NCBI GenBank assembly: GCA_013286045.1
Contig: JABDGM010000017.1
Location: 1 to 58,650, forward strand
Length of the DNA stretch: 58,650 nt
Direction: 5' to 3'
From: Planctomycetota bacterium
GTDB taxonomy: Bacteria; Planctomycetota; Planctomycetia; Pirellulales; Lacipirellulaceae
Part shown: positions 16,178-25,446 of the stretch, one piece after another
Layout of the letters: each line of letters opens with the position of its first letter
Numbering within the stretch: position 1 is the first letter of the stretch
The notes under the pieces: model-generated
Told to the model about the DNA's origin: nothing
Seen by the model: the letters and a program-made list of their open reading frames with translations, nothing else
Database searches by the model: none
Program-made: the position numbers and the translations under genes

Positions 16178-17653
16178 ATGAAACGTTTGATGGTTGCGCT
16201 TGCCGCTACCGTCGTGCTATCGCTTGCCCCAGCTCAAGCGAATGCCGGCTACTGCGGAGTCGCGCGTTATTGTGGATGTGACTGTCAGGAGCAGACTCAG
16301 TGCTGCACGAAAACAGTTCACGTCATGGAATACACGCAGGAAGAATTTACCTGCTACAAAACAGTCTGGGACCGGGTATGTGAGGATCGCACGATCAACT
16401 GCGTGCGGTACGTTCCCGAAACTCGCAGCCGCGAGATTTGCTACACGGTTTGCAAGCCTTGCTACGAGACCAAGACTCGTTGCTACACGGTCTGCAAGCC
16501 CTGCTATGAGACCCGTAGCCGCGAAGTTTGCTACACGGTCTGCAAGCCTTGCTACGAGACGAAGACCCGATGCTACACCGTGTGCCACCCGTGCTGGGAA
16601 GACCACAGCCGGGAAGTTTGCTACACCGTGTGCAAGCCGTGCTACGAGACCAAGACCCGCTGCTACACCGTCTGCAAGCCTTGCTTCGAGACGAAGAGCC
16701 GCGAGATCTGCTACACGGTGTGCAAGCCTTGCTTCGAGGAGAAGACGGGCTGCTACACGACCTGCAAGCCAGTGTGGGAAGATCGCACCCGCGAGATCAA
16801 CTACACGGTCAGCGTGCCGGTTCACTACACCAAGACCATCCAAGTTCCGAGTGGTCACTGGTGCACGGAGTCATGGGAAGTTCCTGGCCCGACGATCCGC
16901 AAGATTGTCCACGACCCAGGTACCTGGTCGTATGACGCCTGTGGTTGCAAGTGCTGTTACACGCCAGGCGCTTGCCACGAAGAGTGCTCGCAATGCCCAG
17001 GTCACACCTGCTCGCGCCAGAAGTGGGTTCCCTGCTGTGTGGATAAAGAGATCTGCTGCGTCCGCTACGAGTGCGAACCCCGCACCCGGACCGAATGCTA
17101 CAAGGTCTGCCACATGGAATCAGAGCAGCACACCTTCTGCTACAAGGTCTGCCACATGGTTCCGGAGCAACGTTCGCGCACAGTGTGCTACCAGGTCTGC
17201 CACATGGTTCCGGAACAACGGACCTGCAGCTACCAGGTTTGCCACATGGTGCCCGAGCAGCACACCCGGACGATCTGCTGGAAGACCTGCCACATGGTGC
17301 CAGAAACCAAAACCTGCACCTACCAGGTTTGCCACATGGTCCCAGAGCAACGGTCGCGTACTGTGTGCTACCAGGTATGCCATATGGTTCCGGAAACCCG
17401 GACCTGCAGCTACCAAGTATGCCACATGGTGCCCGAGCAACGGACCCGGACCGAGTGCTACACGGTCTGCGTTCCGCAATGCTACACCCGCACCATCCAG
17501 GTTCCGAAGTGCGTCTCTCACCAAGAGCCGTATAAGGTAACCCGTTGCGTGCCCCACTGCGTGTGCAAGGAAGTACCGGTAACGGTCTGCTGCCCGAGTG
17601 GTTGTGACGGTGGTTGCGGTGGCGAAAGCTCCGGCTGCGGTTGCAACAAGTAG
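16178..17653 (+). CDS. Secreted cysteine-rich YTV-repeat protein
   Basis: Protein of 491 residues with a signal peptide (MKRLMVALAATVVLSLAP, cleavage after about ANA) and 75 cysteines by count. Residues about 84-206 are tandem units CYTVCKPCYET(K/R)(T/S)R alternating between 14 and 16 residues. A tryptophan-containing linker with CGCKCC follows, then residues about 305-435 repeat CY(Q/K)VCHMVPEQR(T/S). The tail is GGCGGESSGCGCNK. The CYTVCKP unit matches the planctomycete YTV repeat of Rhodopirellula cell-wall proteins (known family). A disulfide-linked structural envelope role is therefore likely. It is monocistronic: strong ribosome site upstream and a clear terminator after it. Confidence 0.88.
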   Translation: MKRLMVALAATVVLSLAPAQANAGYCGVARYCGCDCQEQTQCCTKTVHVMEYTQEEFTCYKTVWDRVCEDRTINCVRYVPETRSREICYTVCKPCYETKTRCYTVCKPCYETRSREVCYTVCKPCYETKTRCYTVCHPCWEDHSREVCYTVCKPCYETKTRCYTVCKPCFETKSREICYTVCKPCFEEKTGCYTTCKPVWEDRTREINYTVSVPVHYTKTIQVPSGHWCTESWEVPGPTIRKIVHDPGTWSYDACGCKCCYTPGACHEECSQCPGHTCSRQKWVPCCVDKEICCVRYECEPRTRTECYKVCHMESEQHTFCYKVCHMVPEQRSRTVCYQVCHMVPEQRTCSYQVCHMVPEQHTRTICWKTCHMVPETKTCTYQVCHMVPEQRSRTVCYQVCHMVPETRTCSYQVCHMVPEQRTRTECYTVCVPQCYTRTIQVPKCVSHQEPYKVTRCVPHCVCKEVPVTVCCPSGCDGGCGGESSGCGCNK

Positions 17654-17976
17654 TTAGTGTCTCAAGCCTCCCTTCCCGTAGCGGGAGCGTGGCTGGTCAA
17701 CTGAAACCCACAGCGGGTCGGTTCTTCGGAACCGGCCCGCTTTTTTGTTTTACTGAGGTGAATTGGGTGTTTAACAAATAGCCAAATTGGACGCTCTGAA
17801 GCCACTAGCTTGTCGCAGTTGCTCATCTTGGCAAACTGAAACGCGTAGCTGCCAGCGAATTTCGAATTGGTCCCCAAAATGCTATGCGTCGAAACGGCGT
17901 TGCGGCCGAGCTTTGACGAACAGTCAAGCGTACGAATTGCAGACGTTGAAATCGAAACCTTGGCATTGGGACGTTC
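17654..17976. other. Intergenic region between the YTV protein and CheB-CheR kinase genes
   Basis: About 320 bases. The first third carries the YTV gene terminator (17712-17748). The rest, which should hold the promoter of the kinase gene, shows no clear box pair and no convincing small gene. Confidence 0.5.
17712..17748 (+). terminator. Intrinsic terminator after the YTV protein gene
   Basis: AGCGGG.CGGTTC-TTCG-GAACCG.CCCGCT forms a 13-position stem with one mismatch or wobble and a TTCG tetraloop, directly followed by six T and a further T-rich stretch. It lies about 60 bases after the stop. Confidence 0.92.
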
Positions 17977-20900
17977 ATGGGCGTTACGGATAAACAATTT
18001 CACCATCACGCGGATGGTAAACCCGAATCGTCGGACAGCGATGGGAATCACAGTGCGACGGAAGATCTGTTCGTGGTCGCGCTCGGCGCCTCGGCCGGCG
18101 GATTGGAAGCACTCGAAAAATTCTTCGATAACATGCCGGCCGATAGCGGGTTGGCGTTCGTCGTCGTTCAGCATTTGTCGCCGGACTTCAAGAGCCTAAT
18201 GAACGAGCTTCTGGCTCGTCATACGAAGCTAGCAATCCACCGTGTAACGGATGGAATCCAGATCGAGCCCAATTCGATCTATCTGATCCCACCCAAGAAG
18301 GAGATGATCGTCTCTGAAGGGCGGCTACTGCTGACGGACAAGGACCCCTCGCAAGGCTTGAGCTTGCCGATCGACACGTTTTTGCGGTCGCTCGCAGCAG
18401 AGTACGGTCGCCACGCGGTGGCCGTTATTTTGTCCGGCACCGGTAGCGATGGCTCCCGCGGAGTTCGCGCGGTTCACGACACGGGCGGCTTCGTAATCGT
18501 TCAGGACGAAGCTTCTGCCAACTTCGACGGAATGCCCCGCAGTGCCATCGATACGGGCGTGGTTGATGCCGTTCTGCCGCCGCGAGATATGGCGGGGGCG
18601 ATCATCGAATACGCTCAAGGCAGATTCTTCCCCGATCCGCAGGGGGATGACGCCCCTGCAATTCAAAATGATGGCGTTCAAGAGATCTTTAGAGTTTTGC
18701 ACGGCGCGTACGGCATCGACTTCTCGTTCTATAAGCCGAACACCATCGCCCGGCGCGTAGAACGGCGCCTGCAGTTAACCCACACGCCTGACCTTGAGGG
18801 CTACATCGCGCGTTTGCACGGCGATCGTGAAGAGCTGAACTCGCTGTACAAAGACCTGCTGATCGGCGTTACGCGATTCTTTCGGGATGAAGGTGCGTTT
18901 GAACATTTAGAGCATGATCTCATCCCGCAATTAATCGCGCGGCTTTCGCAGGAGGAGCTGCGCGTGTGGGTATGTGGTTGCGCGACGGGCGAAGAAGCCT
19001 ACTCGGTGGCGATCTTGCTGCATGAAGCGCTTACTTCACGACAGCAAACAGTGCGGGCGAAGATATTCGCCACAGATGTCCATCAGGCGTCGCTGGAATT
19101 CGCCAGCGTGGGCGTTTACAGCGAGGAAGCGCTCGCTGCTGTGTCTGAGTCGCGGCGGAATCGGTACTTCAGCAGGCATCCTTCCGGCTTTCAGGTGATT
19201 CCGGAACTGCGGAAGATGATCGTGTTCGCGCCACACAATGTCATCAAGGACGCGCCGTTCACGAAGTTGGATTTGATCACGTGCAGAAACATGCTCATCT
19301 ATTTGCAGCCGCACGCGCAAAAAAAGGCGATATCGCTGTTTCATTTCGGCTTGAAAACGAACGGTATTATGTTTCTCGGCCCGAGCGAAAGCCCGGGCGA
19401 TCTGGCAGACGAATTTGACGCATTGGACCGTCATTGGAAGACCTTTCGCAAGCGTCGCGACGTGCGTTTGCCGGCGGACTTTCGGCTGCCGCTGTCTCCC
19501 GGCCTTTCGCGGTGGCGTGCCTCGGCGGGCGTCCCCGCTTTGGATTCGCGAGGGCTGCCGGATTTACAGCTGCTGCGAGCGTACGACGTGCTGCTCGAAC
19601 AGCACGTGCCGCCGAGCTTACTGGTGAATGAGCGCCGCGAGCTGATCCATTCCTTTGCAGGGGCCGGCAAATATCTGTCGGTTCGGGATGGCCGGCCGAC
19701 TTCCGATATTCTCGAGCTCGTGGAGCCCGAACTGAAGATTGCCTTGGCCGGCGCACTTCAACGGGCCGCGAAAGACAAGGAGCCAATCGTTTATGGCTCG
19801 GTCCACTTACGCTCGGTCCCGGAAAACGAGCAGCTGCGTGTGACGGTTAAGCCAGTTACGATCCAAAGCACGGGCGACGAATACTTTCTCGTTTCCTTCG
19901 AAGCGCAAACCAAGAAGCCCTCGCTGCCGCCCTCGGAAAGCGCGATTGATTTCGACGCCGCTTCGCGTGATCGTCTAGCGGAAGTCGAGGACGAGCTTCG
20001 CTACACGAAGGAGAATCTGCAGGCGACGATCGAGGAGATGGAGACAACGAACGAGGAGCTCCAAGCCACGAATGAGGAGTTGGTCGCTTCGAACGAAGAG
20101 CTCCAGAGCACCAATGAAGAACTTCATTCGGTGAACGAAGAGCTTTATACAGTGAACGCCGAGCATCAACGTAAGATCACGGAGCTTACGGAGATGACGG
20201 ACGACATGGATAACTTGCTGCGGAGCACCGAGATCGGCACGATCTTTCTCGATCGTTCGCTGCGGATTCGCAAATTCACGCCGCAGATTTATCACGCGTT
20301 CCAAATCTTGCCCCAAGATATCGGCCGCAGCATTGACACGTTTTCGCACAATATTGTGTTCGACAATTTGACCGCGGAGGTTGGTCGAGTCGTCACGGAA
20401 GAGAAGCCGTTTGAAAAGGACGTGCAAGACCGGAACGGAAAATGGTTCCTACTGCGAATTCTGCCGTACCGCACGAAAGGACGAGTCGATGGGGCCGTGA
20501 TGACGTTAGTCGATATCGCCGGCGTGAAGAAAACAGAAAGCGAATTGCGGCGGATGTCGAAAGTGTTCATGGACGGAGCGGACCCGATCATCATCGAAGA
20601 TTTGGAAGGTCGTATTATCGATCTTAACGAAGAGGCAACGCGAGCCTACGGATGGAAACGTGAGGAAATGGTTGGCCAGCCAGGCACAAAGTTGGTGCCG
20701 GCCGAGTGGGTTGCCCAAGCGAACGCGTTGCGCGAGAGAGTTCGGCACGGGCAGAATGTGCGAAACGTGGAGCTCATGCGGCAAGATCGGTCGGGCCACG
20801 CTTTGCCTGTGCTGTTAACACTCTCTGTACTGCAAGACGAACAGGGGAAGCCGATCGGCGTTGCCATTTTGTCGAAAGACATTCAACAGCTAAAGGAGGC

Positions 20901-22011
20901 CGAGCGAGAAGCGCGCGAGGCGGTAATTCGCCGCGATGAATTTCTCGCCATGCTTTCGCACGAGTTACGCAACCCGCTAGGTGCCGTGCTCAATGCAGCG
21001 GAGCTCATGACGCACGCCGAGAATTCGGACCCGCGTGGAGCGCTAGCGGCGGACGTGATTTTGCGGCAATCGCGGCAAATGGCACGATTGCTCGATGACC
21101 TGCTGGATGTGTCGCGCGTAACGCAGGGGAAAATCGAAATCCGCCGGCAAATTATCGACCTCAAGCAAGTGGTGCGCGACGCGGTCGAAGCAGTGCGACC
21201 CGAAGTCGAGGATCGCCAGCATAAGCTCGATGTGGACGTGCCAGATGACCCGATGTTCGTCGAAGGCGATCCGTCTCGCATTCTTCAGATTCAAGAAAAC
21301 CTGCTCGGCAACGCGGCCAAATACACCCCAAACGGTGGACGAATTTCGATCACCGCTCGGTGTGAGGGCAAAGACGCCGTCATTTCGGTGAAGGACAATG
21401 GACAAGGCATACCACCCGATATGCTCAACAATATCTTCGAGCTATTCGTGCAAGGACCGAAATCGCTGGCTCGGACCGAGGGAGGCATGGGGATTGGCCT
21501 CAGCCTGGCACGCGTCTTGGCCGAGCTGCATGGCGGGACACTTTCCGTTCAAAGCGATGGCAAGTTCCACGGCAGTACATTCACGATGCGGATGCCGCTC
21601 ACGAAGAAACAGCCGCTCAAAGTGGCGGTCAAGGACATCCCCCAAGCTACCGGAACGCGCGTATTGATTGTCGAAGACAATCACGATAGTCGAGTGACGC
21701 TGGAGAAATTACTGCGACTTTATGGGTGCGAAGTTTCGACGGCGTCGGACGGCCGAGCTGGATTCGAGGCGATTGAAAGGTTGAAACCGGACGTCGCGTT
21801 GGTCGACATCGGCCTGCCCGGCATGGACGGATACGAAGTTGCGAGGCGAGTTCGCAGCGACCTGGGCGGCTCTCCGGTTCGACTAGTTGCGGTCACCGGA
21901 TATGGTCGTGCTGAAGATCGAGAGGCGGTCTTCAAGGCAGGCTTTGACGCCCATCTCGTCAAGCCGATTGATCCGAAAGAATTGGTGCGGACGCTGACTA
22001 AGGCGAAGTGA
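17977..22011 (+). CDS. CheB-CheR-PAS-histidine kinase-receiver hybrid protein
   Basis: Cytoplasmic signalling protein of 1344 residues. In order: CheB methylesterase (GASAGG at about 36, [16 protein letters not shown]), CheR methyltransferase ([15 protein letters not shown] at about 331), and a coiled coil of repeating TNEEL/SNEEL heptads (about 686-735). Then come two PAS-like domains, HisKA ([13 protein letters not shown], His about 993), HATPase ([28 protein letters not shown]) and a C-terminal receiver ([10 protein letters not shown] at about 1228, [16 protein letters not shown]). Such fusions are known in many non-model bacteria, and no chemoreceptor gene is nearby. The ATG has GGGACG ahead. 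It converges on a CsrA-receiver gene that could be its phosphorylation target. Confidence 0.92.
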   Translation: MGVTDKQFHHHADGKPESSDSDGNHSATEDLFVVALGASAGGLEALEKFFDNMPADSGLAFVVVQHLSPDFKSLMNELLARHTKLAIHRVTDGIQIEPNSIYLIPPKKEMIVSEGRLLLTDKDPSQGLSLPIDTFLRSLAAEYGRHAVAVILSGTGSDGSRGVRAVHDTGGFVIVQDEASANFDGMPRSAIDTGVVDAVLPPRDMAGAIIEYAQGRFFPDPQGDDAPAIQNDGVQEIFRVLHGAYGIDFSFYKPNTIARRVERRLQLTHTPDLEGYIARLHGDREELNSLYKDLLIGVTRFFRDEGAFEHLEHDLIPQLIARLSQEELRVWVCGCATGEEAYSVAILLHEALTSRQQTVRAKIFATDVHQASLEFASVGVYSEEALAAVSESRRNRYFSRHPSGFQVIPELRKMIVFAPHNVIKDAPFTKLDLITCRNMLIYLQPHAQKKAISLFHFGLKTNGIMFLGPSESPGDLADEFDALDRHWKTFRKRRDVRLPADFRLPLSPGLSRWRASAGVPALDSRGLPDLQLLRAYDVLLEQHVPPSLLVNERRELIHSFAGAGKYLSVRDGRPTSDILELVEPELKIALAGALQRAAKDKEPIVYGSVHLRSVPENEQLRVTVKPVTIQSTGDEYFLVSFEAQTKKPSLPPSESAIDFDAASRDRLAEVEDELRYTKENLQATIEEMETTNEELQATNEELVASNEELQSTNEELHSVNEELYTVNAEHQRKITELTEMTDDMDNLLRSTEIGTIFLDRSLRIRKFTPQIYHAFQILPQDIGRSIDTFSHNIVFDNLTAEVGRVVTEEKPFEKDVQDRNGKWFLLRILPYRTKGRVDGAVMTLVDIAGVKKTESELRRMSKVFMDGADPIIIEDLEGRIIDLNEEATRAYGWKREEMVGQPGTKLVPAEWVAQANALRERVRHGQNVRNVELMRQDRSGHALPVLLTLSVLQDEQGKPIGVAILSKDIQQLKEAEREAREAVIRRDEFLAMLSHELRNPLGAVLNAAELMTHAENSDPRGALAADVILRQSRQMARLLDDLLDVSRVTQGKIEIRRQIIDLKQVVRDAVEAVRPEVEDRQHKLDVDVPDDPMFVEGDPSRILQIQENLLGNAAKYTPNGGRISITARCEGKDAVISVKDNGQGIPPDMLNNIFELFVQGPKSLARTEGGMGIGLSLARVLAELHGGTLSVQSDGKFHGSTFTMRMPLTKKQPLKVAVKDIPQATGTRVLIVEDNHDSRVTLEKLLRLYGCEVSTASDGRAGFEAIERLKPDVALVDIGLPGMDGYEVARRVRSDLGGSPVRLVAVTGYGRAEDREAVFKAGFDAHLVKPIDPKELVRTLTKAK

Positions 22012-22109
22012 CGATTGGAATTGCTTACCCTTGCCCTTGGTTTTTTAGCCGATCGCCCCCGGCGGAGCCGGGGGCTGCCAAAAAACAAACTACGGCGTCC
22101 TATAAAAGC

Positions 22110-22146
22110 AGAGCGGGGACCTCGTGCACACGCGGCCCCCGCTCTT
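22110..22146 (+). terminator. Hairpin terminator candidate after the CheB-CheR kinase
   Basis: AGAGCGGGG...CCCCGCTCT makes a 9-base-pair outer stem, with a further CGTG/CACG stem inside, and TTT follows. A second GC-rich hairpin at 22055-22075 (GCCCCCGGC-GGA-GCCGGGGGC) lies between the kinase stop and this one but lacks an adjacent T run. Confidence 0.45.
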
Positions 22147-22244
22147 TCCCGGCAAGCAACTAGTCAGGTTCGCTCCTGCGCGGCGGTTTCCGAATCCGTG
22201 GAATAGTCGCTCTGGGCGACTCCGCCTTCCTGTTCGTCGCGAGC

Positions 22245-23054
22245 TCACGCCAATACGCGTTCGATGTGCAGCTCGTCGCGGATCGCGTCGAGCAAGGCTT
22301 TTGGATTCAGCGGCTTGGTGAACCACCGGTCGACGCCATTCGGACCGACACTGACGTCGGTCTCTTCGGGTTTCATGCCGCTGACGGCGAAGAGTTTGAG
22401 GCTGCGGTAATCGGGATTGCTGCGGATTGCCGAAATCGTTTTGCCACCGTCGAAGCGAGGCATTTTCATATCGAGCAGTACGACATCCGGTGCATGCTCG
22501 GTGAGGCGGACCATGGCTTGCAGGCCGTCTTCGGCTGTGTCGACATCGAATCCGCTCACTCGCAAGCAGCCGGCCAATAGCTCGCGTTCGTTGTCGTCGT
22601 CTTCGACCACCAATGCGCGGTGATGCAGTTCGCTGGCCGCATTAATTGTCGGCTTGATCACGCGCGGCTTTTCTTTGACTGGGCCATCCAGTTCTTCCTC
22701 GATCGCCTTGAGCTCATTGAAGATTTTGAAGATCGTCGATTCAGCGTCGGAAAGATCGCCGACTTCGATGTTGCGATGAAGCAAATGGAGGCCAAGCGCA
22801 GCTGAGTTGAGCCGATTACGCGTAGCGTGGGTAAGTTTGCGTTCGAGGGCCTCCTTCGCATCAGGAAACTTCAGCGTGTGGGTTTCGCCGTTCGCTTCCA
22901 TTTTTTCGGTGATCTCGTGCCGATGCACGGGAACTTCGTGCGGGGCATCGATGCCAAGTCGCACCTTGTTGCCGGCGACTCGCAGAATTTCGACGCTGAT
23001 ACCGAGTGTGGGGAAAACGACTTTATCGTTGCGGCCACGAGAGAGAACCAACAT
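22245..23054 (-). CDS. CsrA fused to a response-regulator receiver domain
   Basis: Protein of 269 residues. Residues 1-55 are a full CsrA domain (MLVLSRGRNDKVVF, GNKVRLGIDAP, VPVHRHEI with the RNA-contact Arg45). Residues about 66-125 form a helical segment with HATRNRLNSAALGL (His76) and acidic heptads, resembling a kinase dimerisation region. Residues 146-266 are a receiver with Glu151/Asp152/Asp153, phosphoacceptor Asp195, Ser225 and Lys247 all present. CsrA dimers bind GGA sites in mRNA leaders (known); fusion to a receiver implies phosphorylation-controlled RNA binding (inference). The ATG has AAAGGAG ahead, part of an AGGAGTCCT palindrome. It converges with the hybrid kinase gene. Confidence 0.9.
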   Translation of the reverse strand: MLVLSRGRNDKVVFPTLGISVEILRVAGNKVRLGIDAPHEVPVHRHEITEKMEANGETHTLKFPDAKEALERKLTHATRNRLNSAALGLHLLHRNIEVGDLSDAESTIFKIFNELKAIEEELDGPVKEKPRVIKPTINAASELHHRALVVEDDDNERELLAGCLRVSGFDVDTAEDGLQAMVRLTEHAPDVVLLDMKMPRFDGGKTISAIRSNPDYRSLKLFAVSGMKPEETDVSVGPNGVDRWFTKPLNPKALLDAIRDELHIERVLA

Positions 23055-23389
23055 GACAGGACTCCTTTAATTCGTCCGCCGGCGTTTCCAATATTCGGCC
23101 AGCGTTGCGGCAACCGCGATGTTTATCCATCGCTCACGACGACGACGCCTGTTCCGGCGTGATTGCGTCTGGCGAGTGATCGGGCGAAGGATTTCCTTGC
23201 CCAGGGGTTGCATTTAACTGCGATCGTGGAGTCCATTCCTGGTATCGCAGTTTTTCAACAACTATGGTTCTAATTTGCGCGCACAAAAACGAACAAGAGC
23301 AGATTTAAAAGAAAGTTTTGATCGCTAGCGAAGATGCGTTGTGAGTGCGACGGTTTGTCAGCTAGAACGGAGCCAATTATCATCAGGCG
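23055..23389. other. Divergent intergenic region upstream of the csrA-receiver gene
   Basis: About 335 bases between the csrA-receiver gene (minus) and the serine hydrolase gene (plus), without a convincing reading frame. It holds both promoters, the inverted repeat at 23217-23251, and a small AAGGA-TT-TCCTT hairpin near 23188-23199 with a GGA core. Confidence 0.5.
23216..23255 (+). repeat. Inverted repeat with T tail in the csrA-receiver upstream region
   Basis: AACTGCGAT (23216-23224) pairs with ATCGCAGTT (23244-23252) around a 19-base loop containing GGAG, and TTTTT begins at the end of the stem. It looks like a plus-strand terminator although no plus-strand gene precedes it. It could end a small RNA transcribed from within this interval. 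Confidence 0.4.
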
Positions 23390-24475
23390 ATGCGACAAAC
23401 ACTTTTTTTCGTGAGCCTATTAGTTGTGTCTTACCCAATCTTCGCAGTTGCTGAGCAAGATGATGGAGAGCGAGCCGCGAAAATCGCGTCGCTGCTGCCG
23501 CCGCACGTTGGTGCTTGCGTGATGGCGATCAAGGACGGGAAGGTCGTCTTCGAGCATTCGTACGGCGTGGCAGATATCGAAACGAAATCGCCATGTGCGC
23601 CGGAGACGAATTTTCGTTTGGCGAGTGTATCCAAACAGTTCACGGCGACCGCGATTATGCTGCTCGTCGATCGAGGCAAGCTCTCGCTCGACGATCCGTT
23701 AGCAAAATTCTTCCCCGGCTTTCCTAAGTACGGCGAGAAGATCACGGTGAAGCAGTTGTTAACGCACACCTCAGGCTTACCGGCTTACGAAGATCTCATT
23801 CCCAAAGGCACAACGCTGCAGCTCGACGACTACGATGTGTTGCACCTGCTCATGGAAACTAAGTCACCGAAGTTCGCCGCAGGTTCGAAGTGGGAATACT
23901 CCAATTCGGGGTACACTCTGCTGGGATTGATTGTAGAGCAAGTTGCGCAAAAGCCATTTCATGACTTCGTGAAGTCGGAGATATTTACGCCGCTCGGGAT
24001 GGACGAGAGTGTCGTTTACCAGCGTGGACTGAACGAGGTGCCACATCGCGCGTTTGGTCATGAGCGAAAGGGTGGCAATTGGGTACAGTCGGATCAAAGC
24101 CTGACCAGCGCGGTGCGTGGCGACGGCGGCGTCTATACGTCGCTACGCGGCTACGAGAAGTGGTTGGCGGGAATCGACGAGCGCAAGCTGCTTAGTAAGT
24201 CGTCGTACGATGCTATGTTTTCTCCCCAGGTAGAAACAGATCGTCACGGTAGCCATTACGGCTACGGTTGGTTCATCGACGACTATCGCGGTGAGCCGCG
24301 AATTCATCACAACGGCGAAACGCACGGTTTTCGAGAGTGCGCGCAACGGTTCCCAAAACGCGGGGCGGCACTTTTGATCCAACTGAACGCGGAGTGGAAT
24401 GAGTTGGATGGAAGCCCAGATGACGTAACGAAGATGGGCGAGCGCATTGCCGACGTGTTGATATTCGAGAAGTAG
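23390..24475 (+). CDS. Serine hydrolase of the class C beta-lactamase/esterase family
   Basis: Exported protein of 361 residues with a signal peptide (MRQTLFFVSLLVVSYPIFA). The catalytic set of the beta-lactamase fold is visible: SVSK at about 78-81 (S-x-x-K), YSN at about 169-171, and HNGETHG near 304 in the third-motif region. Phrases such as LLTHTSGLPAY and YSNSGYTLLG are common to penicillin-binding-protein-related esterases and D-aminopeptidases. True beta-lactamase activity cannot be claimed; peptidoglycan-fragment or ester hydrolysis is equally possible. It stands alone, divergent from the csrA-receiver gene and convergent with the rhodanese gene, 16 bases away. Confidence 0.85.
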   Translation: MRQTLFFVSLLVVSYPIFAVAEQDDGERAAKIASLLPPHVGACVMAIKDGKVVFEHSYGVADIETKSPCAPETNFRLASVSKQFTATAIMLLVDRGKLSLDDPLAKFFPGFPKYGEKITVKQLLTHTSGLPAYEDLIPKGTTLQLDDYDVLHLLMETKSPKFAAGSKWEYSNSGYTLLGLIVEQVAQKPFHDFVKSEIFTPLGMDESVVYQRGLNEVPHRAFGHERKGGNWVQSDQSLTSAVRGDGGVYTSLRGYEKWLAGIDERKLLSKSSYDAMFSPQVETDRHGSHYGYGWFIDDYRGEPRIHHNGETHGFRECAQRFPKRGAALLIQLNAEWNELDGSPDDVTKMGERIADVLIFEK

Positions 24476-24491
24476 TCTCTGCGTGCACCGA

Positions 24492-24833
24492 CTACGGCGT
24501 GCCACGCTCGACCGGTAGACCGGCGGAATACCATTCTTGCGTGCCGCCTTCGACGTTGACGACATTCTGATAACCGGCGGCCATCATCATTTCGCAGGCC
24601 CATGCACTGCGGCCGCCGACGGCGCAAATGAAATACATTGGCTCGGCCGCGTTCTGGTGAGATTGCATTAGCGTCGTAGGATCGAAGCGATCTAGCGGGA
24701 TGTTGCGAGCGCCCACGGCGCGGATTTCGTTGAATTCATCAACGGTGCGAACGTCGACCAAATCAACGGCGTGATCTTGCGTCTCACGGTACAGATCCGC
24801 GCAGCGGATGGTTTTAATGGTCGGAGGATTCAT
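24492..24833 (-). CDS. Single-domain rhodanese-like protein
   Basis: Cytoplasmic protein of 113 residues with one rhodanese domain: VDLVDVRTVDEF in the N-terminal half and an active-site loop beginning at Cys70 (CAVGGRS). Such proteins carry sulfane sulfur as a cysteine persulfide; the acceptor here is unknown. The open frame continues to 24992, but the ATG at 24833, with TCGGAGGATT-like context reading as a ribosome site on the opposite strand only, is chosen because the conserved domain starts there. The gene overlaps the end of the CPBP protease gene by 20 bases on the same strand, so the two are co-transcribed. Confidence 0.85.
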   Translation of the reverse strand: MNPPTIKTIRCADLYRETQDHAVDLVDVRTVDEFNEIRAVGARNIPLDRFDPTTLMQSHQNAAEPMYFICAVGGRSAWACEMMMAAGYQNVVNVEGGTQEWYSAGLPVERGTP

Positions 24834-25446
24834 CGCCCAGCGAGTTCTCCAGAATCGGGGGGTGCGCCAGTTTGGCTCTCGAAAGATACACGAGCGCCAA
24901 GAAATCGTACAAGCCGTGAGCGACCATCGGGGCAACCAGGTCATGATACTCAAATACGAGCCAGCCGAGGAAAGCTCCGACGATGACCGCAAATGCGAAG
25001 TACAGCTTCGATAGGGCGTGAGCTAAGCCGAACAGTAAGCTAGTAATTGCCAGCGCAATGATGGGCGTCGTCCATTGGCCGAACTTGGTCTGCAGCGCAC
25101 CTCGGAACAAAAGCTCTTCACCCACGCCGGCTAGCAGGGCGACCATTGCGAATTGCGGAATGCTGCGGCTCGGAAACATTTCGCGAATCAGCCAATCGAC
25201 TTGGTCGCGAAGTTGTCGCAGGGCGGGCTGCCGGGAATTGACGAGCAGCCAGAACACGAGCAACATTGGCAGCGTCGCGATGAGACCGCGAACACAGGCA
25301 ATCGCGAATGGTTTCCCCAACAGCGGGAATTGGTCACGCAAAGACACCGAGAAGATCCAAGCGAATGCGATGGCAGCGAGCGCCAATCCGCCTTCCACCA
25401 TGACCGCCATTGCGAAGCCGTTTGAACTCTCGGGACCCGGCTCCAT
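24814..25446 (-). CDS. CPBP-family intramembrane glutamic/metalloprotease
   Basis: Membrane protein of about 210 residues with several hydrophobic helices. Motif 1 is GVGEELLFRGALQ (the EE..xR of CPBP/Abi proteases), with a later FGLAHAL and a third HGLYDF supplying the conserved histidines. The family cleaves proteins within the membrane (prenyl-protein or bacteriocin-immunity related), but the target here is unknown. The frame is open to 25512; the ATG at 25446 begins the plausible N-terminus, though the start is not certain because no clear ribosome site is seen. It overlaps the rhodanese gene by 20 bases. Confidence 0.82.
   Translation of the reverse strand: MEPGPESSNGFAMAVMVEGGLALAAIAFAWIFSVSLRDQFPLLGKPFAIACVRGLIATLPMLLVFWLLVNSRQPALRQLRDQVDWLIREMFPSRSIPQFAMVALLAGVGEELLFRGALQTKFGQWTTPIIALAITSLLFGLAHALSKLYFAFAVIVGAFLGWLVFEYHDLVAPMVAHGLYDFLALVYLSRAKLAHPPILENSLGDESSDH

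Noticed and set aside
16430-17470. Regularly spaced repeats that could suggest a CRISPR-like array
   Set aside because: The periodicity is that of 14-16 residue protein repeats in frame, units are degenerate at third positions, and there are no unique spacers or cas genes.
16194-17540. Long open frame of 448 codons in another frame of the YTV gene
   Set aside because: It is a by-product of the regular repeat and biased codons of the real gene; it lacks a signal peptide, a recognisable family and a ribosome site.
17977-22011. A chemotaxis gene cluster
   Set aside because: CheB and CheR are present only as domains of one hybrid protein; there is no CheA, CheW, chemoreceptor or flagellar gene in the window.
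23390-24475. A beta-lactamase resistance gene
   Set aside because: The S-x-x-K and Y-S-N motifs fit the wider serine hydrolase family; phrases and lack of a regulator next to it do not support a specific resistance function.
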